64,000 nt of DNA from Saliniramus fredricksonii (GTDB lineage: Bacteria > Pseudomonadota > Alphaproteobacteria > Rhizobiales > Beijerinckiaceae): contig NZ_FMBM01000002.1 in the NCBI RefSeq assembly GCF_900094735.1, positions 682,001 through 746,000 of the forward strand, read 5' to 3'. Below, piece by piece: positions 56,785 to 64,000 of this stretch. The number at the start of each line of letters is the position of its first letter. Within the stretch, counting starts at the first letter, position 1. The notes beneath the pieces were generated by a model. It was not told the DNA's origin, searched no databases, and was given only the letters and a program-made list of their open reading frames with translations. The position numbers were made by a program, and so were the translations under genes.

Positions 56785-57975
56785 CTATATCTCAGTTGAG
56801 GTTAGCCTTAAATTTACTGATTCCCCCACGCAGCTTGCTAGTGCGACGGGCACCGCATTTCCCAATTGTCGCATACACTCTGACCAAGCGCCATAAAATT
56901 TGAAATTGTCAGGAAATGTTTGAATTCTAGCGCTTTCTCGAACAGTAAAATATCGAACAGAGCCATTTGCCCAACGGATCATGTTCTCTCCGCCAGGTAC
57001 ACCATGAACACCTGCCTTCAAGGTTTTAGATGGTTCATCAATGTAGCTTCCCGTGTGTCCCGCATAACTCCGTGCGCCGGATTGGAGGCGATGGTCTGGA
57101 AAGCGAATATTGTTCTCATATTCCGGATTTGGTAAGTCAGAAATTGCATCCCGTATTGTGCGCCAAGGTAATGTCTTAGGTTTTTCATCACGCGAAAGGC
57201 GTTTGGCAATTAACAAAGATCTGTAATTCAGTATTCTGTCTTTCTTGGGAATTTCATGTTTTTCCCAGTATGAGCCAAAAACTTGATCCCATACCATTGA
57301 TTCTTCAGTGAAAGGTCCATCGTCGCACGACCAGCGTGCATTAATGTCGTCTCTAAAGCCAACAAATATTACACGTTCACGCTTTTGGGGAATGCCAAAA
57401 TTGGCAGCGTTTAGAACTTTTGTCACGACATTGTAATGCAACCCAAATCTAGAGCTCGAAGTATGGTGTTGTTGAAGCCTCTTAAAATGATCGTGCCAAT
57501 CTTCATCATTATTTGTCATGATTTCGGGGTGCTCAAGTTGAAGCTGTATATATGAAAAATAGTCAGAAAATTTTGAACGCGTTAAGCCTTTTACATTTTC
57601 AAAGATAAATGCTTTTGGTCTCGACTCGCGCACGGCTCGGACCGCCTCTGGAAACAAATCTCTCGCGTCTTCATACGCACGATGCCTGCCGGCCAAGCTA
57701 AATGGCTGGCACGGCGGGCCGCCAGACACGAGGTCGACTACATTCTCGAATTCGCAAAAGTCTATATTTCGGATGTCATTCTCAATAATCCCCGAAGATG
57801 TGTTTTCAATTTCACAATTGACGCCTAATATCTTATGGTTGTTTCTCAATGTGTCGCAACACCACTTGTCGTTTTCAACCGCAATCTGAGGCTCGAACCC
57901 TGCCTGTGCCAGCCCAATTCCAAGCCCCCCAGCTCCAGCAAAGAGTTCGATTGATTTCCGCAGTTTCGTTCGCAT
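56785..57975 (-). CDS. DNA (cytosine-5) methyltransferase, partner of the Eco29kI-like enzyme
   Basis: C5 cytosine methyltransferase of 396 residues from the ATG at 57975 (GGTGA nearby; a TTG at 58047 is a weaker alternative). Motif I IELFAGAGGLGIGLAQAG (9-26), motif IV PPCQPFSLAG with catalytic Cys89, motif VI FENVKG (125-130), motif VIII IPQKRERVIF and motif X QLGNAVPVALA are all present. The variable target-recognition region lies between VIII and IX. It protects host DNA from the downstream nuclease; CCGCGG is present in the window (for example at 4695-4700), so protection would be needed. Low GC, foreign look. Confidence 0.94.
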   Translation of the reverse strand: MRTKLRKSIELFAGAGGLGIGLAQAGFEPQIAVENDKWCCDTLRNNHKILGVNCEIENTSSGIIENDIRNIDFCEFENVVDLVSGGPPCQPFSLAGRHRAYEDARDLFPEAVRAVRESRPKAFIFENVKGLTRSKFSDYFSYIQLQLEHPEIMTNNDEDWHDHFKRLQQHHTSSSRFGLHYNVVTKVLNAANFGIPQKRERVIFVGFRDDINARWSCDDGPFTEESMVWDQVFGSYWEKHEIPKKDRILNYRSLLIAKRLSRDEKPKTLPWRTIRDAISDLPNPEYENNIRFPDHRLQSGARSYAGHTGSYIDEPSKTLKAGVHGVPGGENMIRWANGSVRYFTVRESARIQTFPDNFKFYGAWSECMRQLGNAVPVALASCVGESVNLRLTSTEI

Positions 57976-58292
57976 GCCAATTTCACCAGTGGGGTTACGA
58001 TACACCAAGCGAGATCCCTCTAAACCAGATTCGCGAGAACAAATCAAGAAACTGTCGCATTTGAAGTGGAGAATGTTTGGGACGTTTGAAGCGGCACCTA
58101 TTTGTGCGCCAACTGCGGGGCAGAGTGCCGGGCTGCGGTGTCTCGACGGGCCTCCGCGCGCAGCGCGGTCGCGAAATCAATTGAAGCCGCGCCGTCGCCT
58201 CAACCCCGACCCCGGCCAGTGTTCCGCCCCTCCCTCTCTTCCGGCCCCTGTTCCCGTCGCGTTGACCATGGCAGCGATGCTTGTTGCTGTCT

Positions 58293-58592
58293 TCATGCTG
58301 AGTTGCGCCGTTCCGGCGGGTTCAGGGCGGGCGTGTCAGGCTCCAGCGGGAGCAAGGCCGGGGTATCGTCGGGGGGCGTGTGGCGCAGGATGCGGTACTG
58401 GCCGGCGGCGTCGCGGTGCACGGTATAGACCAACTCGCCGTCGACCTCCGGCACGGGGCGTTTTGCGCGCAGGAGCAGCGCCGTCAGAAGCAGTATGAAG
58501 GCCGGCGGCACGATCAGCCAGAGCGCCTTGATCCAGTCCGCCAGCGATTGATAGGTGCCGAGAAACGCCTGAAAAGCCGAGATGTCGTCCAT
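58293..58592 (-). CDS. Small single-span membrane protein, unknown function
   Basis: Encodes 99 residues from the ATG at 58592 after GGGGGAG. One membrane helix (WLIVPPAFILLLTALLLRA, about 26-44) is followed by a cytoplasmic or periplasmic tail with VYTVHRDAAGQYRILRHTP and a proline-rich end. No recognised family. It is divergent from the 58981 gene, with a palindrome between them. The 200 bases below it (58092-58292), between this gene and the restriction-modification block, are GC-rich and without a convincing gene. Confidence 0.6.
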   Translation of the reverse strand: MDDISAFQAFLGTYQSLADWIKALWLIVPPAFILLLTALLLRAKRPVPEVDGELVYTVHRDAAGQYRILRHTPPDDTPALLPLEPDTPALNPPERRNSA

Positions 58593-58980
58593 GATCGAAA
58601 CTCCCCCAAAACCATCCTGAAACCGGGTTAGGTTGGTCACCAGAGGTTCGCTCTGGTGACCGGGGAGTTCGAAAGCCGCCTGTAGACGACCGCACTGGCC
58701 TTTGGACCGCAGCCTTGGACATACGCCAGCGCCTCCCCGGCCATGAAGGTCGAGGAGGTGCCTTTTCGGTCGCACCGACCGCTACAGGAAGGGGTTTCGA
58801 CGCCCCGGAGCCGGATTTCACCGACCCTGTGGCGACAGTAAAACACGTATCGAGCATTGAAAAGAGGGGTTTTGGTTGTATTGGCGCACAACTTGGCACG
58901 CCCTGGCCGTCCTCCCCAGCGGGGAGGGAAATCGGGAGGCCGACATTTCCCTTATGTCGAGGATCGTTTAAGCCAAATCC
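58593..58980. other. 388-base intergenic region with an 11-bp perfect palindrome
   Basis: Lies between divergent genes. GGTCACCAGAG (58635-58645) pairs exactly with CTCTGGTGACC (58651-58661) over GTTCG. The remainder is GC-rich; a frame of 84 codons on the minus strand (58637-58891) ends inside the palindrome but has no ribosome site and I do not count it. Nothing else was recognised; the region could host an unrecognised structured RNA or operator. Confidence 0.55.
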
Positions 58981-59373
58981 ATGTATGCCATTACCGCACT
59001 TCTCGCCGTCTTTGTCGCCGTGACGCATGGCTATGCGCTCTTCGCCTGGAAACGCGGGGCGCAGGACGCGTGGTATGCAGGGTTCTTTCTGATGTGGAAC
59101 GTGGCAGCGGCGATCGTGCTGGTAGCGCTGGCACAGTTCTGGCTGGCGCAATTCGGTGCCGGCATGGCGCCATGGGCGCTGCTGGCGGTGGCGATGGCGC
59201 CGCATGTGCTCGTTCTGAGCGGGAATTTCGCCGCGCTCGTCAGCACGATGCGGGAAGGGGCAGGTCACGGAATGATCGCGGTGTTCATCGCCTGGATCGC
59301 CGCATCAATGCTCAGCGTCGTGCTGCTGGGCGCGGTCTCGCCCAACACCTTCCTGATTCGCGTTCTGCTATAA
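58981..59373 (+). CDS. Four-helix membrane protein, unknown function
   Basis: Encodes 130 residues, almost entirely hydrophobic, with about four membrane helices. It opens MYAITALLAVFVAVTHGYALFAWKRG and ends in VLLGAVSPNTFLIRVLL. Charged residues are few. No family recognised. There is no strong ribosome site before the ATG at 58981, so the start is approximate, but codon usage fits the host. It is convergent with the small frame at 59427-59699. Confidence 0.6.
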   Translation: MYAITALLAVFVAVTHGYALFAWKRGAQDAWYAGFFLMWNVAAAIVLVALAQFWLAQFGAGMAPWALLAVAMAPHVLVLSGNFAALVSTMREGAGHGMIAVFIAWIAASMLSVVLLGAVSPNTFLIRVLL

Positions 59374-59426
59374 CGCGCGTCGGCGGATGCGCGATGCATC
59401 CGCCGCTTGATTCACGTCGAAGCGAA

Positions 59427-59699
59427 TCAGCCCCCCTTGTTCGTCGCGCCACGCATGACACGGGTTGCTGCGACGAGGGCGGGAAGGGCGAGGGGGCCGA
59501 AGCCGGGATGGAGCGTGGGGCCCGGTTTGCCGGGCGCGGTCGATTCCGTCGGCGCGAAGGCGGGCGGATCGCTCCGCAGGTCACGGATCGTGCCGATCTG
59601 CACCGGCGCCTGATCCGGCATGGCGGGGGCAATCGGAGCAGGGTCGTTCATCTGCGCGGCAATCATGATCTCAAACTCGTCTCGCATGTCTGATGGCAT
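59427..59699 (-). CDS. Small proline-rich hypothetical protein
   Basis: An open frame of 90 codons with host-like third-position GC, encoding MPSDMRDEFEIMIAAQ, then a proline/alanine-rich stretch and a C-terminal HPGFGPLALPALVAATRVM. No signal peptide, no ribosome site and no recognised family, so it may or may not be expressed. A GTG at 59747 would extend it by 16 residues. It lies downstream of the bufferin operon on the same strand, 159 bases after its last gene. Confidence 0.4.
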   Translation of the reverse strand: MPSDMRDEFEIMIAAQMNDPAPIAPAMPDQAPVQIGTIRDLRSDPPAFAPTESTAPGKPGPTLHPGFGPLALPALVAATRVMRGATNKGG

Positions 59700-59858
59700 C
59701 GCGTCGTTGCGATGAGCCGGATATTCGATGCTGATCGCGACTGCCACGCGGCGCGATCATGGCGAATTTGGGGCTTCGGGTTAACGCGGATTCATCATCG
59801 CGGAATTCCGGACCCGCTCGGGCCCGGAATCCCGCAAGACGTTCCGCGAAGACGTCGG

Positions 59859-60353
59859 TCACGTCTTGCGATAGCGCCGCGCGATCAGGGCATCGAGGGA
59901 GAGCATGCCGGGGCCGCGTGCCATCACATAGAGAAACGCCACCGCCCAGAGCCCGTGCGTCACCCAGGCACCGGGATAGACGAAGATCTGGATCACCGCC
60001 GTCATGATCAGGAGCGACAGCGCCGCGTAGCGGGTGGCGAGGCCGATCACCAGGAGCACGGGGAAGACGTGCTCGGCCATGGTCGCCAGATAGGCCGCGA
60101 GCGCCGGATCGATGATCGGCAGGGCGTATTCATGCTCGAAGAGAAAGAAGGTCGAATCCTTCAAGGCAAAGCCATCGACCTTGGTGCGCCCGCTCAGCCA
60201 GAACACGGCGGCGGGGAAGATGCGGGCCGCCAGCGCGATCAGCTCATGCGGCGTCCTGGCCATGATGCCGTTGCCCGTCTCGATCCAGACGGCGAGGCGC
60301 TGGACGAGTGGTGGTCTGACGGTCTGGGCGGCAGGCGTTTCGACGGCATTCAT
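59859..60353 (-). CDS. DoxX family membrane protein of the bufferin operon
   Basis: Integral membrane protein of 164 residues with four helices; [43 protein letters not shown] and [23 protein letters not shown] are DoxX features. DoxX-like proteins often end bufferin operons; a role in copper or redox handling at the membrane is inferred. Its ATG overlaps the stop of the DUF2063 gene in ATGA, so it is translated with it. A hairpin of ATTCCGG/CCGGAAT (59805-59830) lies beyond its stop and may end the transcript. Confidence 0.85.
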   Translation of the reverse strand: MNAVETPAAQTVRPPLVQRLAVWIETGNGIMARTPHELIALAARIFPAAVFWLSGRTKVDGFALKDSTFFLFEHEYALPIIDPALAAYLATMAEHVFPVLLVIGLATRYAALSLLIMTAVIQIFVYPGAWVTHGLWAVAFLYVMARGPGMLSLDALIARRYRKT

Positions 60354-61153
60354 GGCTGGTCTCCGGTCGGGGTTGTCGAATCATCAAGGGCGAGCGCGCT
60401 CACGAGGCCGAGCGAGAGGGCGCGCCCTAGGGCGATGCCGGGTTCGCAGGTGCGATCGCGCGCATGGGCAGCGTGCGCGGCATCGGCGAAATGCGGATCG
60501 GCCTGCAGCGCGGCGATGAAGGCTGCTTCGCCGGGTGATACGGCGAGCGTGATCACCGCGTCATGCGGGCGGGCAATGAGCGTGGTCTCGGGCTGCGGCG
60601 CGGTGATGCGCTGCGGGGTCGCGCCGGGCTGGTTCATCCGCCAGATGGTGAAGGCGGGGTGGTCCGAGGCAACGAGGCGCAGGCTCGGATGCAGCGTGAT
60701 GCGCAAGGCGCCTGGATCAGCTTGTGCGAATTCCGCCAGCGCGGCGGGCGCGACCGGCTCGGCATCGGCGGCGCGATAAGCCTCGCCGCGGGCATATTCG
60801 ATGCGTGCCACATCGGCGAGATAAGGCAGGCTCTGGGCCGGCGGGAAGGCGGCGAGGAAGGCGGGAAAAGCGTCGCCATATTCCATCAGGACGGGCGAAC
60901 GCGGCGGATGTGCCCGGATGAAGGCATGGGCCACACCCTTGAAGAAGGCGTCGCCGACGAGGCGTTCGATCACCGGGAACCGCGCTTCGAGCGCCTTGAT
61001 CAGGCTGCTCGCGACATTGTTGCGATAGACCGCGAAACGCGCTTGCGCGATCTCGGGGGGATAGGCGGCGAGGCCGGCGGGCAGCGCATCGTCGAACAAT
61101 GCGCGCGCGAAGGCGGCTTCGCCTGCGACCGGCGCATCATGCGGCATCGACAT
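60350..61153 (-). CDS. bufC: DUF2063 partner protein of an MNIO enzyme (BufC)
   Basis: Protein of 267 residues with the N-terminal DUF2063 domain ([67 protein letters not shown]) and a C-terminal domain with GYP-like [12 protein letters not shown]. In known systems it pairs with the DUF692 enzyme and binds the precursor, allowing modification of its cysteines. GGGAGGTCGTC precedes the ATG at 61153, which lies 17 bases inside the end of bufB. Second enzyme-side gene of a four-gene operon. Confidence 0.9.
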   Translation of the reverse strand: MSMPHDAPVAGEAAFARALFDDALPAGLAAYPPEIAQARFAVYRNNVASSLIKALEARFPVIERLVGDAFFKGVAHAFIRAHPPRSPVLMEYGDAFPAFLAAFPPAQSLPYLADVARIEYARGEAYRAADAEPVAPAALAEFAQADPGALRITLHPSLRLVASDHPAFTIWRMNQPGATPQRITAPQPETTLIARPHDAVITLAVSPGEAAFIAALQADPHFADAAHAAHARDRTCEPGIALGRALSLGLVSALALDDSTTPTGDQP

Positions 61154-62018
61154 GACGACCTCCCGTTGGGCGGGCCGCTTCCAGCACGGCGCCTGCGCGC
61201 TCCGCTTCCGCCATCAGGGTCGCGAAATCGGGCACGTCGTTGTCCCATTCGATCAGGGTCGGTGCCCGCCCGGCACGCGCGAGCGTTTCCGCGTAGAGGG
61301 TCCAGACCGGATCCGCCACAGGTGAGCCGTGGGCGTCGATCAGAAGCGGTGAGCCGTCGGGCAGTGTGTCCGCGTCATGCCCGCCGAGATGAATCTCGCC
61401 GACGGCGGCAAACGGGAAATCCGCGAGATAGGCGCGCGCATCGAGCCCGTGATTGGTGGCGGAGACAAAGACGTTGTTGACGTCGAGCAGGAGGCCGCAG
61501 CCGGTACGCGCGACGATCTCGCGCAAAAACTGTGTTTCCCCGAGCGTATTCTCGGTGAATGCGACGTAGGTCGAAGGGTTCTCGAGGAGCATCTGCCGCC
61601 CCAGCTTCTCCTGCACCTGGTCGATATGATCGCAGATCAGCGCGAGCGTCGCGTCAGTATAGGGCAGCGGGAGCAGGTCGTTGAGGAAGACATTGTCGTG
61701 GCTCGACCAGGCAAGATGCTCTGAGAAGCTCTCCGGCTGGTAGCGCGCGCACAGGGTGGCGAGCCGCGTGAGATGCGCAGCATCGAGCGGGCCGGCCCCG
61801 CCGATCGACAGGCCGACGCCATGCACGGAGAGCGCGTAATCGGCCCGCAGCCGCTCGAGGCGCCGATGCGCCGGGCCGCCTGCAGCCATGTAGTTCTCGG
61901 CATGGATCTCGATGAAGGCGAGATCGCGCCTTTGCGCGGTGAGTGCCTCGAAATGCTCTGCCTTGAACCCGATCCCGACGCCTTCCGGCAGATGGGAGGC
62001 GTTGCTTGTCCTGTTCAT
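61137..62018 (-). CDS. bufB: DUF692 / MNIO family peptide-modifying enzyme (BufB)
   Basis: TIM-barrel protein of 293 residues of the multinuclear non-haem iron oxidative (MNIO) family. The metal-site residues expected in order are visible: [10 protein letters not shown] (Glu41), SVHGVGLS (His66), EHLAW (His101), LLENPSTY (Glu146), LDVNN (Asp179), EIHLGGHD (His210, His214), DAHGSPV (Asp228, His230) and IEWDND (Glu257). Relatives (MbnB, TglH, BufB) oxidise cysteines of small peptides. AAAAGGAGAGTGGC precedes the ATG at 62018. It is separated from bufA by 252 bases of repeats and overlaps bufC. Confidence 0.93.
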   Translation of the reverse strand: MNRTSNASHLPEGVGIGFKAEHFEALTAQRRDLAFIEIHAENYMAAGGPAHRRLERLRADYALSVHGVGLSIGGAGPLDAAHLTRLATLCARYQPESFSEHLAWSSHDNVFLNDLLPLPYTDATLALICDHIDQVQEKLGRQMLLENPSTYVAFTENTLGETQFLREIVARTGCGLLLDVNNVFVSATNHGLDARAYLADFPFAAVGEIHLGGHDADTLPDGSPLLIDAHGSPVADPVWTLYAETLARAGRAPTLIEWDNDVPDFATLMAEAERAGAVLEAARPTGGRHVDAA

Positions 62019-62074
62019 GCCACTCTCCTTTTCTCAACGCTCTGTTTGTCAGCGCGCGCCTCTGATGCAGCGCG

Positions 62075-62222
62075 ATCTCCCCTCTCCCTCCGAGGAGAGG
62101 GGCCGGGGGGTGAGGGGCGCTGATGAAGCGGGGTGAGGGGCGCTGATGCAGGGCGAATTGCATCACCGGGAAACGTCGCGGTTCCACCCTCACCCCTGTC
62201 CCCTCTCCGCAAGGGAGAGGGG
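62075..62222. repeat. Direct and inverted repeats between bufA and bufB
   Basis: The block carries CTCCCCTCTCCCTCCGAGGAGAGGGGCC near 62077-62104 (self-complementary arms), a 19-base direct repeat GGGGTGAGGGGCGCTGATG at 62107-62125 and 62130-62148, and an inverted copy, ACCCTCACCCC with CCCCTCTCC-GCAA-GGGAGAGGGG, near 62186-62222. Similar C/G-rich boilerplate repeats occur between genes in many proteobacteria. Transcribed, it would fold strongly. Confidence 0.75.
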
Positions 62223-62270
62223 AACGCTGGCATCGATTGCTCCGCTCGAAGCGTCAGCCGCGCGCCGGGA

Positions 62271-62564
62271 TCAGGCCGGGCGTTCGATCTCTTCCAGCGA
62301 GCCAGGGCCGTGCGGCGTATCGATATCCTCGCAGGTGCCGGCGGGGACGAGGCTCCAGGCATTGCCCTGGTAATCGACAGTGGAGGTGCCGGCGCAGGTG
62401 GTGCCGGGGCCGGCGGCGCAGTCATTTTCGCCCGCAAGCGCGACGCCGTAGCACTTCTCCATTTCGTCGGCATGCACCGCGCCCGGGACAGCGGCGAAGC
62501 TCAGCGCCATGGCGATGGATCCGGCGAGCGCCAGCGATTTGGTGTGCAATTTTCTATCCGACAT
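62271..62564 (-). CDS. bufA: Bufferin-type precursor, DUF2282 protein (BufA)
   Basis: Precursor of 97 residues. A Sec signal peptide ends at about residue 32 (AVHA followed by DE). The mature part has four cysteines (38, 49, 57, 78) in [31 protein letters not shown] and PAGTCEDI, the pattern of DUF2282 bufferins. In Caulobacter such peptides are modified on cysteines by the MNIO enzyme to bind copper in the periplasm. Modification and copper binding here are inferred. Start ATG at 62564 after AAGGGAATG. First gene of the operon, with an ECF-like promoter upstream. Confidence 0.9.
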   Translation of the reverse strand: MSDRKLHTKSLALAGSIAMALSFAAVPGAVHADEMEKCYGVALAGENDCAAGPGTTCAGTSTVDYQGNAWSLVPAGTCEDIDTPHGPGSLEEIERPA

Positions 62565-62617
62565 GAGTCATTCCCTTCTGTGTTGCGTGACGGAAACCGC
62601 ATCAGCTTCCGGGAAGG

Positions 62618-62645
62618 GGTTCGCGCCGGTGCCGCATTTCGTTAC
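62618..62645 (-). promoter_or_regulatory. Possible ECF (SigF-type) promoter of bufA
   Basis: Reading the minus strand: GTAACG (62645-62640), a 16-base spacer, then CGAAC (62623-62619), about 55 bases before the bufA ATG. The Caulobacter SigF consensus as I recall it is GTAACC-N16-CGAAT, which differs at the last base of each element. The larger gap 62565-62878 also has a perfect 8-bp inverted repeat CACATCCG-CTCA-CGGATGTG (62674-62693), a possible operator, and no gene. Confidence 0.5.
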
Positions 62646-62878
62646 GCCGCGCACGCTCTTGTGTTCGTGCCCTCACATCCGCTCACGGATGTGTCATCGC
62701 GCCGCAGGGTGGCCGGGGCGAAATCGCTTTCCTTGCATGCGCGTCCATGGCCTTCGGGGTCCCGATCAGGCTTTACCGGATATTCGTCATTGGCGTGCAT
62801 CATTGCCTGGAGAAGTCGGGGCCGGGTATGCATCGGACGATGGGCGGGCCCGATCCAGCAATGTGATGCGAGTCTGCC

Positions 62879-63388
62879 ATGTCGATCCTTACCATTCTCG
62901 TTCTCGCCGCTCCGGCACTGATCATCCTCGCGGCGATCTACGACGTCTTCACGATGACGATCCCGAACTGGCTGTCGCTGGCGCTGGGCGGATTGTTCGT
63001 CGTGACCGTGCCGTTTCTCGGACTGGACTGGTGGACAATCGCCATGCATCTCGCAGCGGGAGCCTCGATCCTCGCCATCGGCATCGCGATGTTCGCCGCC
63101 GGCTGGGTCGGCGGTGGCGACGTGAAGCTCGCTGCCGCGACATGTTTGTGGGTGGGCTTCAGCCTGATGATCGAATACTTCTTCATTGCCGCGATCTTCG
63201 GCGGCATCCTGACGATTTTCATCCTGCTGATGCGTCGCCTGCCCTTGCCGGCTACAGCCCAGCGCGTCGACTGGATCGAGCGACTGCACAATCCGGCGAA
63301 CGGCGTGCCCTACGGCGTTGCGCTGGCATTTGGTGCGATCCTCGTCTTTCCGCGCACGACGCCCTGGATAGCCGTTGCGACGATGTGA
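62879..63388 (+). CDS. cpaA: Prepilin peptidase CpaA (A24 family)
   Basis: Membrane aspartyl protease of 169 residues that cleaves and, in related types, methylates type IV pilin precursors. The two catalytic aspartates are in AIYDVFTMTIPN (Asp22) and GWVGGGDVKLAAA (Asp81), the standard YD and GxGD motifs. Four to five membrane helices. The Flp/Tad pilus genes it would serve are not in this window. The ribosome site before the ATG at 62879 is weak. An AT-rich region follows its stop. Confidence 0.88.
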   Translation: MSILTILVLAAPALIILAAIYDVFTMTIPNWLSLALGGLFVVTVPFLGLDWWTIAMHLAAGASILAIGIAMFAAGWVGGGDVKLAAATCLWVGFSLMIEYFFIAAIFGGILTIFILLMRRLPLPATAQRVDWIERLHNPANGVPYGVALAFGAILVFPRTTPWIAVATM

Positions 63389-63554
63389 GTCGGTGATTCC
63401 CGGATTTGACGGAGCAGCGCGCGGTCGAGGTCGCCGGGCGATGCAGGCAGGCCCGGGCAAAACGCTTCCCGAGCGCAAAAAACATTGAAATCTTTTTCAG
63501 AAATGATAACCAAGCATCGTTAATTAATTTTTATGCTACATTAAGGAGATATCC

Positions 63555-64000
63555 ATGATTGCGTCACTTGCGCCTCGCCCTTCCGTGTCAACTCCTGCTG
63601 CGGAAAAGGCCGCCGCGCCGCTCGGCGGTTTTGGCCTGCCGTCTCAGCCAGAACCCGTTGCCACCAAAGGGCTGAGCAGCCTGGCTGCCACGCAAGCCCC
63701 GCTTATCGCCTGTACCGGGATCCCTGATCTCGAAAGCCCTGCGGTTATGCGTCTTGGGGGCTTCGATCTCGACTTTCTCGTCGATCGTGCGCGTCAGGAG
63801 AACGCATTCGTCGGTCGCGACCATGCGCCATCGGTGATCCTTGTCCACGATTCGGGTGATGACGCGCTCAATGACCTCGCCGCCAAGCTGAAGGACTTCA
63901 GCGGCGATATCGTCGAGCCTGGCGGTCACGTGGCCATTACCGGTCCGCGCGGCACGTATTCTGCTGCAGACCTGCAGGCCGCCGCCGATGAATCCGGGCT
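63555..64000 (+). CDS. Unrecognised protein, partial (3' end beyond window)
   Basis: A frame with an ideal ribosome site (AAGGAGATATCC then ATG at 63555) runs open to the window end, at least 148 codons. The start is Ala/Pro/Ser-rich and then has LIACTGIPDLESPAVMRLGGFDLDFLV, DRARQENAFVGRDHAPSVILVHDSGDD and the segment GGHVAITGPRGTYSAADLQ. No signal peptide and no family recognised. The 65 bases upstream are AT-rich, like those of the unknown genes at 44960 and 46525, and the RGTYSAADLQAAADESG unit recalls their EF-hand-like segments (weak). Confidence 0.6.
   Translation, partial: MIASLAPRPSVSTPAAEKAAAPLGGFGLPSQPEPVATKGLSSLAATQAPLIACTGIPDLESPAVMRLGGFDLDFLVDRARQENAFVGRDHAPSVILVHDSGDDALNDLAAKLKDFSGDIVEPGGHVAITGPRGTYSAADLQAAADESG

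Noticed and set aside
55906-58292. Expected mobile-element genes around the restriction-modification pair
   Set aside because: No transposase, integrase, terminal repeats or target duplication could be seen on reading both flanks.
58637-58891. Minus-strand frame of 84 codons ending in the palindrome
   Set aside because: No ribosome site or clear start and no recognised family; kept only as part of the intergenic note.
62015-62473. Minus-strand frame across the bufA-bufB gap
   Set aside because: Runs through C/G-rich repeats and antisense or out-of-frame parts of bufA; product is low-complexity.

Overview
The window is high-GC DNA from an alphaproteobacterium, most likely of the order Hyphomicrobiales (Rhizobiales). 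Evidence includes a cysteine-free L31 of alphaproteobacterial type, a RegB/RegA (ActS/ActR) redox pair, the rhizobial-type fliF-fliH-motB-motC-motD(fliK) flagellar block, NnrU, DUF3126, DUF3775 and a PleC/PdhS-type sensor kinase. The genus cannot be fixed from the sequence. No rRNA, tRNA, CRISPR array or transposase was seen. All function calls come from reading motifs and recalled families; no search was run.

Layout. 1-10 kb: partial MscS channel, two small coupled genes, a MOT1-type molybdate transporter, a lipoprotein, an atypical SDR, an ABC exporter, rpmE, a YdcF protein, a chemoreceptor and its small membrane neighbour. 10-22 kb: acyl-CoA ligase, ATC-hydrolase-like protein, scoAB CoA transferase, a DUF4760 protein, a FAD amine oxidase, a 58-residue Myb/GcrA-like protein divergent from a HerA-like ATPase, then xseA coupled to an ETFB-lysine-methyltransferase homologue and a P1 peptidase. 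22-32 kb: ccdA-regB-regA, a CaiC-like ligase, nnrU-panB and a PAS sensor kinase. 31-44 kb is mostly housekeeping: pepN, dapD-dapE, two hydrolases, cysE, DUF3126, a gamma carbonic anhydrase, purB and a dgcN-like gene.

44-47 kb holds two unrecognised acidic proteins with EF-hand-like segments. Each has an AT-rich upstream region and its own terminator, and one has a nested palindrome upstream. A third gene with a similar upstream region starts at 63555 and runs off the window. 47-56 kb carries a FemAB-like/DUF482 protein and a tightly overlapping flagellar operon (fliF to a lytic transglycosylase).

56-58 kb is a low-GC insertion: a type II restriction-modification pair of the Eco29kI type, with all GIY-YIG catalytic residues visible in the nuclease. 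The last notable block (59.9-62.6 kb, minus strand) is a bufferin-type copper RiPP operon: a DUF2282 precursor with four cysteines and a signal peptide, a DUF692/MNIO modifying enzyme, its DUF2063 partner and a DoxX membrane protein. It is preceded by a sequence resembling the Caulobacter ECF SigF promoter, and a fold-back repeat lies between precursor and enzyme genes. A CpaA-type prepilin peptidase follows.
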